Source: Oegoconia quadripuncta
Lineage: Eukaryota > Arthropoda > Insecta > Lepidoptera > Autostichidae
Assembly (NCBI GenBank): GCA_949316235.1
Contig: OX438753.1
Span: forward strand, 18,272,496-18,336,495
Length of the DNA stretch: 64,000 nt
Direction: 5' to 3'
Shown one piece after another: positions 45,085 to 56,800 of the stretch (position 1 is the stretch's first letter; each line of letters starts with the position of its first letter). The notes beneath the pieces were generated by a model. The model was not told the origin of the DNA. It did no database searches and saw only the letters and a list, made by a program, of their open reading frames with translations. A program made the position numbers and the translations under genes.

Positions 45085-46882
45085 ATGGAACCAAGATCTC
45101 GGGCCAGCGGTAAACAATTTTTGACTCATTTGGAGTTCATGGAAAGGTAAAATATTTGTTCTATCAAAATCTAACCCAAGTAAGTTTCACTTGTTAGTAT
45201 TTGAAATGGAGACTGGCATAATGTAAACAATGGGGTAATGGTTCTGATGAAATATTTAAAGGCCCTTTGTTTGTTTATGTTATAGCCACGGTGATCTTGC
45301 CAAGCCTCAACCTGGTGCTCAGGGGCGAATAAGGGCTGATCGTTTGTGGCAAGAGCTGACAGATGCACTAAATTCTGTTCGTGGTGGTGTACATAAGACT
45401 TCGGACAAATGGAGAAAGGCGAGCAAATTTAAACATGTATTCTTTTATATCTTTTATTGAGTTGAGGCAAATTTCAAATTTTATTGGACAAAAAATTAAC
45501 CACTCTAACAATGCTGTCCATGGAGTTAAGGAGGTCATCAAACTTGCAGCTGTCAAACATACACAGCAAGATAATCCATTGTCTGCGGGGAGATTTTATA
45601 TAATTTATTATTATTATATTATTATAGACGAGCAGCATTACTGCTGATATGTCTATGTCACAGTGTTGGAAGAGTTCACATTGTTCATTATGTTGTTATT
45701 CAGTCACTATTTAAGTCATCACTAGTTTTTTAAAAATTTGACCAATCTATTCTTGAACGAATTCACTGATTGGCCGGAAACAACCTCTTCCGGCAGCTTA
45801 TTCTAGGCCTGAACAACACGGTTGCTCAGAAATTTACACTAAAAACACTGCTTACACTTACTCTTATGTAGTTTAATCTACCTATTATCTTCCAAGGTGT
45901 GGGCAGATTGGAAAACTAAAACAAAGAAAAAGGCTTTGATGATAAGGCGCCATGCTAGTGGTACTAGTGGTGGTCCAAGTAGCCAGCAAACCCTAACAGT
46001 TTTTGAAGAAAGATTGCTTGCTATAATGGGTGCTATGGCTGTGGTAGGTCAACCTGAGGTAGAAGAGCAAGGATTCAAAGTTAGTAATAATTTATGATTA
46101 TAACTTACATCTTTGAAATCTTCTTCCAAAAAATGTTTTAGCTATTATTATGAAATTGACATATATGTATATTATTTTTCAGCGATCATCACAATCTGCT
46201 GCACCCTCACAGCATCTTTCTTCATCAACTGCTCAAAAAACTATCAGCCTTGACTTGGAAATGGCCTCTGTAAAAGGTATTGAAATGAAATTATGTCTGT
46301 TTGCTTGGATTACATTATAAGTTGGTATAATCTCTCTGCCGTACAAAATCTGCCTATTAAGGCGTGCAAATTTTAAATGTTTACATTTAAATTATTGTAT
46401 TACTTATCAGTATTATGTATGATATGAACATTCATTTAATTCAACATTCAACCCAACTCTAATGTGACTATTCTGGCTGGACATCCACTTGGGCTGTTTT
46501 TTAATTTATAATATTTTCTACAGTGCAGTCTTCAGTAGAACCGCCCACACTTCCACCATCAACTAGTCGGCGACAGCCCGCGACAGTACAACAGCTACTA
46601 ACACCTCCCGCACCCACAACTCCTGCGGCAACCAGGCGACGACGACCGCCTGAAATAGCATCTCGAAGACGAATGCCAATCCCATTCGACCGAGCGACAA
46701 GCGAGTTCGTGGCCCTCGAACAGCGTCGTCTTCAGTTAGAGGAAATGCGGGAGAGAAATGCCCATTATAGGGAGTCTCGAAGGATAGAAGTCGATCAAGA
46801 ATATAACAATATACTGAACCGTTTTGCAGATATTGCACAATCTTGGGTCCACTACTATATGAATATGGATAATTCACCTTGA
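45085..46882 (+). CDS. Zeste/MSANTD-like Myb/SANT DNA-binding protein
   Basis: Five exons (45085-45146, 45286-45418, 45897-46079, 46183-46276, 46524-46882) join in phase to 276 residues. Residues about 1-85 form a trihelix Myb/SANT-like (zeste/Myb_DNA-bind_5) domain: RASGKQFLTHLEFMER, LWQELTDALNSV, HKTSDKWRKVWADWKTKTKK with the expected spaced Trp residues. The middle is Ser/Pro/Gln-rich. The C terminus is a helical Glu/Arg segment (LEQRRLQLEEMRERNAHY). Insect genomes have many such proteins, some derived from Harbinger-type transposons, where the Myb-like partner assists the transposase. The second intron appears to start with GC rather than GT. The start has a good AATAATGG context. Confidence 0.87.
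45700..45850. repeat. Possible non-LTR fragment in a Myb/SANT intron
   Basis: CTCTTCCGGCAGCTTATTC and CGGTTGCTCAGAAATTTACA resemble a segment common in lepidopteran non-LTR elements. Low information. Confidence 0.4.
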
Positions 46883-46889
46883 TACTGCA

Positions 46890-47155
46890 ATAATGCATAC
46901 CTACATCACCATCATATGCAAAACATAGGCCTCCCAAATCGATTTCCAGGGCGACCGGTCGGGAGTTGCCAGCACCCAGCGACTTCCCGCGACCTTCCTT
47001 CGTCTTCGGGCCACCTTGTGAGTGGACATTCTACGCTGCGTTGCCAGTGCGTGGTCTCCACTCAAAAACTTTAATGCCCCCCTGGCCATTATCTGTTCGA
47101 GCTAAGTGACCTGCCTATTGCCACTTTAACTTACTAATACATTAGGCCTATATCT
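46890..47155 (-). mobile_element. RTE-like 3' fragment (antisense)
   Basis: Begins CATCACCATCATATG, then AAACATAGGCCTCCC, GCGACCGGTCGGGAGTTGCC and CCACCTTGTGAGTGGACATT, colinear with 41765-42000. It starts eight bases after the Myb/SANT stop codon and so probably supplies part of its 3' UTR. Confidence 0.75.
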
Positions 47156-48600
47156 CCGGGGAATAAATTTAAGGAAATCTATATATTAACTTGCTGTTCA
47201 TATCAATCTCTTACACAAAGTTATTCAACGGACAGTATACGCTAAATAATTATGGAGTGTTCTAGTCACTTGGTCAAGTCAGATGACAGTTATATATATT
47301 TATATAATATGTATTGTATAACATTAGTATTATATTGTATAAGTATGAGCATACATTTTATAAATATCTAAATTTATCTATTTTAAATTAATTTTATTAT
47401 AAATAAGAGTAAATAGTTTAAGTAATTGGGTACCTGTTTGAGAGTATTCTTCTGTGCGTCCATGACTTGTATAATTTTAGGTCGACGGGAAGAAATCGCA
47501 CATGTGATAAGTCCGCCTTTGTACACTTTTCTGACTAAATGTATTACTTGTGTTAATTTGTACAATAAAGCGTTAACAAAGCATTTAAAATTTGCCTTTA
47601 AGAGGGTTTATTCCGCACGGTATTCCAGATAAACTTTCAAGTCTAAATTTTTCGAAATTGATCTAAAAATTTTATAGAGCATATTTTCGAAAAAGACTAG
47701 AACTACTAAATTAGAGCGATTTTAAGAGTTCCAAATTAAAAGAAATAAAGCAATATATTCTTTTAATTCCGATATTTTGAATGTTTCCTATTAACTTGTC
47801 AGGTCTATGTATCCTGCTTATACATATAAGTTTCATTAGAATCTTCAAGTCTAGAGTGAATAGGCATTTACTGGGTGCGCGTGATACATCTTCGGCTACA
47901 TTGTCACTTTCCATCAGGTGAGATTGTAGTGAAGCGCGAAACCAGTTTTTAATAAAAAAAAAAAAAATCTGTCTATTCATTTTGAAAAATTTGGACTTGA
48001 AAGTTTGTATGAATGCCGTGTGCAATAAACCCTGTTAAATAAACCACCATTAAACAGATACAACAGCCTATTATACAATTTCTGACTGATGATAAGAAAG
48101 AATGGATATATTTTTTTGTTTATTCTTTGTTGAATCATACATAAAATGTAAAAGTACTTATTTAAAAAATCCCCGAGTGTTTGGTCGAACTGGAGAGTGC
48201 CTTGTGATGTGAGCAATAATTGTACATGATGCAGGACGTTTTCAAATTCAATTTTTGTAACTTACGAAATAAAATTTTTTGAGATCGAGTTTTGTGACTC
48301 ATTCTTCTACGGATTTTTCACCTACCTACAGCTTACCACACAATAAAATTATTAATATTAACACTTTCACGGACAGTGAATCAGACGTAATAGACGTTTT
48401 ATTACCTCTATTAGAGTTCAGTGTCCGCGAAAATGTTAATAATCTCAGTATTTAGTTAATTCTATTCATTAAAGTTTGTATTTTAAGGTAAGGAGGTTTT
48501 TTCCAAAAGTGTCATTCATTAATTTATATTTATTATCATTACATACAGTGGGATGCTCCAGATATAAATGCGTCAATAAAAGCAAAAAACACCTATAAAC
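47156..48600. other. Intergenic, little recognised
   Basis: AT-rich. A fragment at about 47850-47945 (GAATAGGCATTTACTGGG, TTTCCATCAGGTGAGATTGT) is an inverted relative of the repeat at 32700-32815. No coding signal. Confidence 0.5.
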
Positions 48601-48800
48601 TAGATTTTATACATCGTGCCAAATCAAACTCGTTCTCAGGATAGACCAAGCAATAGCAACTCTAAAGGACAGGCTACACCGGAAGACAAGCACAAATAAA
48701 TGTACAAACAACGAACATATCAGATCCATCCAAAGAACAATGGAAAGGAGCATGCTGAGAATAAGAAAAATAAACAAAATTAAACACACTAAGGCCTGTA
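48600..48800 (+). mobile_element. RTE-like ORF fragment
   Basis: Plus-strand frame with QRTMERSMLRIRKINKIKHT, the QRAMERAMLGI-type segment of RTE reverse transcriptases. Truncated at both ends. Confidence 0.65.
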
Positions 48801-48826
48801 TTAACCGTTCACAAGATTGAGATTTA

Positions 48827-49135
48827 ACCGCCTCCGTGCCTCAATGTAAATAACATTGGGTGTATGAATTGGAGGTCGCGGGTTCGATCCCCAGCGGGGT
48901 ACATGTATAAGTACTCGGTTTGATTGGTGGTAGGGCATTTTAAATGTCCGCCTGGCTAGCTACCACCATCTTATCTAAATCTGCCGCCAACCAGCAATGT
49001 TAATAGCATTGTTGTGTTCCGGTTGTCAGAGATAAGATAGCCACTCCCCCAAATAAGCACCAGGTTGGTGCACCTGCACAGCGCCTTATCAAGTGTGATT
49101 ATTAGGGTCAAGCACTAACCTGATGTGCATAACAA
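48827..49135 (+). repeat. SINE family B copy
   Basis: CCGCCTCCGTGCCTCAATGT, GGTCGCGGGTTCGATCCCCA and GGTGGTAGGGCATTTTAAAT through to a shortened tail. Confidence 0.9.
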
Positions 49136-49200
49136 ATAAAAGTAAATCCTTAATATTTCCGAGACATGGAAAGTAATGCTATTGTAAATAAGAAGTACAT

Positions 49201-49316
49201 ACCCGGTAACCAAACATGTTCACCACTTTCATGAAGCCCACGCATGTATGGCTCAACCATACTGGCAGACCATATGTGGGAGTCATGTGTAGCTCCATCA
49301 AAATGAAATTGATTTT
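49201..49316 (-). pseudogene. Probable PIF/Harbinger (HARBI1-like) transposase fragment
   Basis: The minus strand reads FDGATHDSHIWSASMVEPYM and RGLHESGEHVWLPG, ending at a GTATGT donor. THDSHIW after a Gly-containing loop resembles the G-S-x-HD-xxI segment around the second DDE-region acidic residue of HARBI1 nucleases. No partner exon was found within 1 kb either way, so it looks like a relic. Identification is from a short motif only. Confidence 0.5.
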
Positions 49317-49759
49317 TTTTACAGTACATAATATTCGCCTATCAGCTAAATGCTGTATATAAATTATTGTTAGGATTGTCGTACTTATTACCTATATTAT
49401 TATAATCAATAATGTGTGATAGTTTGTTTTTTTTTCTTGGGTGCAATAAATGATAAAATAAATAAATAGAGTGGAATAACACCAACCAAGGTTTATCGAA
49501 GTGGAAAATACAGACCCCGCAAGCTACAGACAACGGCCAGGAGTATTTTTTATATTACTAATTTCTAATACTGCAATCACCAACCCCTGTGCCAAGTGTA
49601 AAGATTATAGCAATATCCTCCCCTGGAGGATACACACTGCAGGTCGATAATAAACTTAACCCATATAGTTGCCCTCAATTACATACAAGTTGTAAAAATA
49701 AAGCATGGTGATTTGATTACTGATTATGAATAATGTTATCCACTCACTCAGCTTTGATT

Positions 49760-49840
49760 TACTAAAACCAGTTTTAAAGTAGTACTGTCTCTTTCTCCCT
49801 GGAACAGTACGATGCGGCGGCTCCACTCTAAAACTGGCTT
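49760..49840. repeat. Short inverted-repeat element
   Basis: ACTAAAACCAGTTTTAAAGT and ACTCTAAAACTGGCTTTAGT face each other about 40 bases apart. Directly to the right lies TAGTTGGTGTACAACCGAAT, a fragment of the family at 40009-40332. Confidence 0.65.
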
Positions 49841-50701
49841 TAGTTTAGTTTAGTTGGTGTACAACCGAATCGAATCGAAAACGTCGAAATCGTGTAGACA
49901 GAGAATAGTACTGTCTAGGGTTCGACGCATATTATTCTACTCTTTCGCTCGACGATGTCGATTCGTTTCATGGAATCGATACATATTTACATTGTCTACC
50001 AATTTTTTAAGCATTGACGATAGACCACGTGACATTTCGCAAGCTTATGTCATTCCCTTGCATTTTGGACTTTTCTATTAACGTTAACGCAAATAGAAAA
50101 GTGACTTTGTCTAGGCCCTCGCTGTGGCACGACGTACGTAAAGCGGCGCCCATCTATGGCCACAGAGTACTTTTTGCCTTTGACGGTTACTATAGACGCT
50201 AGACACAAACCATATAATACAATACCTAACACACAAGCACAAACAACGTTGATTCGAACTTGTCGTTGGTTAAATACTCTATGCTGTCAAAGCCATAATA
50301 AAAAAATAAAAAAAAATTTAGCGTACGCGGGGAATCACATATTTTTTGCGGGGAGTAGGGAAGGGAATGCCTGCCTGACGTGAGACGGGATCAAAGGATG
50401 GGTGTGTGGGTTGGGCCAATCCAAATCCAACTCATTGTTACTGTGCGTGCTGTGTGGATCCATCCGCGCTGCGGGCGGCGGGGAAATTGGGATAACCGGA
50501 AGACGAGGGGCGCGGGGAATCTTTGATTCCAAATTCACTGTTGTTTTTTGTTTGTTTGGGTTACGCACGGGTCCATCATCGAAATTACCTCTTGTTGTTT
50601 TTATAAAATGTGGTTATTATATGCTATTTGCTACATGCAATTGCCTAGTTGTTAGTTTACTCTTTGGTGTGTGTATTCGTTGGCAATGCAACACATGAGG
50701 A

Positions 50702-50745
50702 TATATAAATAATATTGTTGCTACACTGTCTATTACGCGCAGTCG
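50702..50745 (+). promoter_or_regulatory. Possible core promoter of the F-box gene
   Basis: TATATAAA at 50702 lies about 38 bases before a GCAGTCG initiator-like site, 110 bases upstream of the ATG at 50852. Spacing is slightly long; weak support. Confidence 0.3.
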
Positions 50746-50851
50746 TCTCTCTCCACAACATTGTGGTTGCGTTCTGTTCAGTGAAAGTTTTTGAAGAGTT
50801 TTCTAATAATTATTACCAATTTCTGTATTACTACACAAACTTTACAAAACG

Positions 50852-53800
50852 ATGGTTGAAGATAACGAGAAAATTGGCTTAAGAGGCTGGGGTGACTGTC
50901 CAGGGGACCTACTCATGATGATCTTCAAACAACTAGACAGCAAAGCACTACTTAACTGTATGGCAGTGAATTACTGGTGGAGAGACGTTGTTGATTATGT
51001 AGCTCAGGTATGAATCCTAAATTTCATAATCCGAAATCATCATATACTTACCTGCTGCTGTGGGCAGTGTTGCTTACCATATTTATTAATATTAGCGTTA
51101 GGGCAATTGGAGCTAGTTTATCCAGATGATCTTCACCGATTGATTTTTTTCAAACATTAAGTAGGTACAATGATTTCAACTTGTCAATTTTATTATTCTA
51201 TAATAGAGTGGTGAGTTTTCTATTCAATATCATCAATAAAACTTTATTTCATAGGATCAAAGTATGGTTTGAACATGTTTAAATTTTATTAAAAGTATTG
51301 CTATTTAAAAATTTACTTGTCAGAAAAGATTGCACAAGATAAGTAGTAAAGAAATTGTTTACTCATGTGCTTACAGTTAGTGATTCAACAAAACAAATAA
51401 AATATGTATATTTGGTACCTATATTGTATAATTAGTGGCCTATATCCATTGGCCATTGCTTATCATCCAAATAGTCAGAAATAGGCTTTTGTAATACTTA
51501 ATTTCCTGTTTATGATGGTAATTAATTTTCCATAGCCTGATGTCTTATGGTATCTTGCTATGGGGAAATGCCGTGGATATAAATACAAAATCAATTAAGA
51601 CCTGCAGTGTCACTTAGAGATAGATTTAAAGAATATAATATTCAAACCATTTTTGAATATCTAAAATATGTCAAAAAAAATATAGGATCATTTAGGAAAA
51701 ATAGTGATAAACATGATGTCAATACAAGAAATAAAGATAAACTTGCAGGTCACATAAGTCGCCTCCACAAAGTCAGTAATTCATTTTATTTATTATGTAT
51801 TTATTATATATATATTATATATTAATATATATTATATATTAATATATATTATATATCAAAGGGTTATGTATAAGCTTTTTCAATAAATACAAAATAGCTT
51901 CCTTTCAATAAATTTAAAGATACTATAAAACAGAAACTTATTTAGAAAGCATATTATAAAATATCAGATTATTTAGATGATAAACATTCATGGACATAAC
52001 CAGGCTATTTCACAATTAACAATGAAATATTATTGTGCCTTTTTGTAATATAAAAACCGTTTTTTTTTTAAAGAGCAACCTCTCGAGTTTCTTGCTTATT
52101 CTTCTCAGGGGACAAGCTGTAACTTTAAAAATGTAAAATCTGACTATTTTCAGTGTGCCCTGTCTACCTACAAAATAAAGCATTTTTGATTTGATTTCTT
52201 TAAGTTTGCAAATAAACTTACCAATTTTTTTAAATCATCATATCAGTTACATGATGAACATAGGCTTCTTCTTTCCTACTCCTCCTTTCCTCTCCTCAAT
52301 TAATAAGCATGCATGGTTTTGTTCTATAACTTTTTAAATAGATGTAAATATTTTATTTTAATTTTTGATTTTATATGCAAATGCACTAAATAATGTAATA
52401 CGGTTTTATTCTTTATTATGTACATTACAATTTTATTATAATTAACAAGAGTATAGCAAAACCAATAATACATATCTAATAAAGTTGCAATTTATAACGA
52501 CTTTAACCCATTTGTTTTCATTAGATTAAATCAAAGATTTTCATAAAAAAATACCCGTTTTGATTGGTGATTGGAAAAGGTGATTTAAATCAGTCAACGC
52601 TAACAGTTAGCCTTATCATGTTGATATCTTACTTCATTTTATGGGTGTGGTGACAGCAAACCGTAAACTCATTGATGCTGTATCTAACAGAGCAGAGCTT
52701 AGAATGAAACATTTTCTAAAATCTGGTATAAACCTTTATTATCCCATATTTACGAAACTGGTTAAAAGTCCTGATTTTAACTAAAATAGGTTTAGGTATT
52801 AGATGTTTGTAGTTTCTATGAATTATCTTTTCTTTAATTTAAAAAAAAATCTAAAATGTTAATACATCATATATGTATATTTTATACACACATTTCTATG
52901 TGTTGATAGAAAAAAATATATTATTGTTGCAGCACTCTGGGTCTTGGGCAGATATAGCCCGAGAAGGTATGCTGAATGAAGGTACTACCTATAGAAGGAA
53001 ATCCTCCCTAACCACTATGGGTTGGCGAGACCTGTACATTAACTCACACTTGTGGCTATGTGCAGGTGAAGCCGACGTCAAATGGAGTCATCTTTGTCAC
53101 CATGATGATATAAAATCTATTCATATTTACAGAGGTCATTATTAACATTATTTATTTTATCAATATAACTAACTAGCACTCTTTCTCTATAACTTTGTTT
53201 TTAAACACCAAACACAGTGTAAAGATTTTATTTCTCGACATATTTTTAATAAAATTGTATTTACCCTTCCCCATATTATATGCACGTAATGATTTTAATT
53301 CAACAAATAGTTGAATGAAATAAAAATTAACTCTGTAAGTCTCTCTCTAAGAGTCTTTGTAGATCCGCTTTTACTAAAATGCTTTCATTCATATATAGAC
53401 AACCTGTTTGGTGTAGTGGTTAGAAACTCTGACCACTATACCAAAAGGTCGCGGGTTCGAATCCCGTTAGGGGCATATGTACTGTATCTTGAATATTTTA
53501 TGGATGTTTTCATTAATAATAAGTATTTATTTACAAAAACAAAAAATGTATTTATCCATATAATATATTGACCATCTGGTATCCAGAAAACAAGCCTACA
53601 GTTGCTTAATGTTGAACTAGATGGCATTGTGCGTATGTCCAAAGATATTTTTTTATTATATTTTGTTAAATTACAGTTATATTGTTTATTGGCAACTGGC
53701 TGGTACAACAGCCTTTTAATATTATTTATATCAGTGTCTCGGTCCACTCCGCAAGTCCTGGAGCTCATATTTTGAATCCGGTTCGAAGGACCAAAAGTAA

Positions 53801-56800
53801 GCTCCAGGATTTGCGAAAATGAACTGAAAAAATGATATCAATGTTTTAGGAAAACTCAAAACAAACTATGAAAACTAAGACACTGACATAAATGAGTAAT
53901 ATTACAAAGCTGTTGTACCATCAGTTGCCAATATTGATTAGAAGTTCTCCTTTTCAGGTTTTTTAATAATTACGCATGGGCAGTACGATAGGCAATATTA
54001 CAAAATCGGAGAAGTTATGCAAGAACTAAGAGCTGTGCCGAAAAATACTAATAAAGAAGGCCCTTTAGCAAGAGCAGTGAGGGAGTCAAACTTAACAACC
54101 AACCTTAGCAGGAGTGAAGAGGGTATGTGGAGTATTTTTCATTCTGTTTTGAGTCTTGGAATGGCTTTTTAGCGGGATCTCGGCGAGTGAAGTAGCATTT
54201 TCCTTTATAATTTTTATAATTTGTGCATTCTAACTTTTGAAGCTTAATAATGGCGTAATATTGTGCGGCAAACGTTAGTGTTGGTGTACAAGTGAAGGGA
54301 AGTGTAAATTAAAGTGCGTAACGAAGCTTTCGGGTTCCCACAAGAAGCCGCCAAAATCTTTTGTAAAGCATTCTGCCACTTTACTGAAGAATGACTAGAC
54401 TCTGTATACGCCAAGTATACGACGAATTACTTGTTTTGACTGAGACTGACTTATAAACTAAAGAAATAAGAGAAATAAAATTTTTCACTCGAAACTGGCA
54501 GTAATGTCCCTCGACAGTGAGGTTGACTGGTTGCCATCCTCAAAAATAAAAAGAAGAAGAGTCTTGGAATGGTTAATCTGAACATCACTTCAAAGTAAAG
54601 GCCTTTAGTTAAATGAAGATGAATGGACATGGTCTTTAAATGAGGTGAGCAATGGCTTACTAATGTCTAGTGAAATGTGCCGGTGCTTGGTAAAATAGGT
54701 ATTTCCTAATTGTTGATCTCATGGTAAAGAGAGGAATAGGGATAAATAAAACCCCCGTGTCGCGTGAAATTTATTCAATGCAACTGAGAATAGTGGTAAT
54801 CCCACTATTTTACCTCGTAAATAATTTGGTATTGTACTTCCAATGGCTGTCTTTAGAGCTAAAGGACATTAGAGCGGAAAAACTGCCATTTAGTACTGTG
54901 TTGTGTGTGCCTCAACCTAACAGCAACTTACCTATGGGTATTATCCTAACATGCACATAATCACTGAGTCAAAGTAAGCAGTTTGTCTCCAACTGACTAT
55001 GTAGAGGCCGACTATGTAGAGGCCTGCATTTTTGCGAAGATTTTCAGTACTTACAATTTTTTTTTTCTATAGGTAATCCCAAGTTAATTTTGTCATTTTA
55101 GGAATTTGTTATTTCTTTCTAATGTTGCTATATATATATATATATAAAAGCTCTGTATATGCTGCATTGCAGTGATATGTATCGTTCTTGCGAGAGTTGT
55201 AAATGGCCGTCAGAGATCCTAGTTTGGCACCGCTGGTATGAACAATTGATGGGCAGCAGTGTAATTGGTATGGGAGCTACCAAAAATCTTGGTTTGAAAA
55301 CACTGATCCCTTGCACATTCACCAATCTACACTATGCTCCTAATAAAGCCTTTGGGAGAGATTTGCGCCTTGGGAGAGACTTGCACCCAGCACTGTACTT
55401 TTATCATAAATATACAGCATATACATACAGCATGAACAGCTCATAGAAATCTATCCTGTAGTCGCCTTAAACACCCACGGGAAGAGATCGGAAACCAAAT
55501 ATAGGCTGATGCGTAATTCCCATTATCCTGGTCGTTTCTAATTATAATTATCATAAGTAACTATAAATTTCCGAGCCGGAAATACATCGTTTTAACCGCA
55601 TAATGTGAAGCTTCCATCTGCGGTTCCGTCTGCGTGGATTTTTTTTTGTTTTCCCGGGAAGGAGTAGCTCAAAGTACTCTCCGATCGTCCAACTATCTCT
55701 ATGGAAATAATTACCTCTATTCGTTGTTCTGTATTGACATGAAAGAAGGACAAACGGACACTCTCGCATCCACACTAATACATAAATGCGAATATAACTT
55801 TGTCTGACGCTTTCACGAGTAAACCTCTGAACTGGGTGCGATTTTTGAACTTACACCACTTGAAAATAAGTAAACACCTCAAAAATCGTTCTGCTGATTG
55901 TTTGGAATTTCCCTTAAGCTGTTAGGCGTCGTAAAAGTCTCCCAGCTTGGGATATTAGTTACCTTTTTCTGCGATAAAGTAATACCACAGGCGAAGCCGT
56001 GGGCTGGCTGATTGTTTTTTATAATATTAAGTGTTAAAATTGATTTTTGTTTCAGGACATATTGTTGAAGGTGTGGATCACATGATTTTGAAATTAATTA
56101 AAGAAGGTCCATTTAAACGCTTGATTGTGTAAGTATTTCTATGAATGTTATAGATTTTTTTAGCACGACATGTCAGCGCTTGTCCTCACACCTGATGTTA
56201 AGTGAATATTCGGTCGCATCGAATGCTCTCTTACCCGTCAACATTGCTCTTTGGCGGCAGTTCGAGAAGATGGTGGTAGCTGGTCAGGCGGGCATTTAAA
56301 AATCCGCTGTCACCAACCGAATACTAAACATGTACCACGCTCGGAATTAAACTCACAACCTCCGTTTTCTAAACCATATGTCGTTAATTGTGTCACAGAC
56401 AGAAGCGATAATTAAGATGGAAACTATCTTAGTAGTTAGATAGTTAGTAGTTTCAAGAAAGGGTTTACTTTAACGTTAAACTTTACTTAATTAATTTTGC
56501 TTTTAAATTATTTACACATATGACTTTGTATTCTAAGATGGTTTATACGTAAGGAACTAGACATTTGAAGAGGTTTTAAATACGTATTTAATAGTTAAGA
56601 TAATGTGTTATTTATTGTGTAATAATCGTTTTTTTTTCCTTGTTACTCCCATATTACTATGGTGTTGCTCAAGCGTAGATCTGTGCTTGACTATAGTAGA
56701 GATGCCGCTATACAAGTTAAATAAAGCTGTCCCTTCGCTTCGCTTCGCTGCTTGAGTAACATTCTGTTATACGAGCACTTAGTGATATCAGTGGCCAAAT

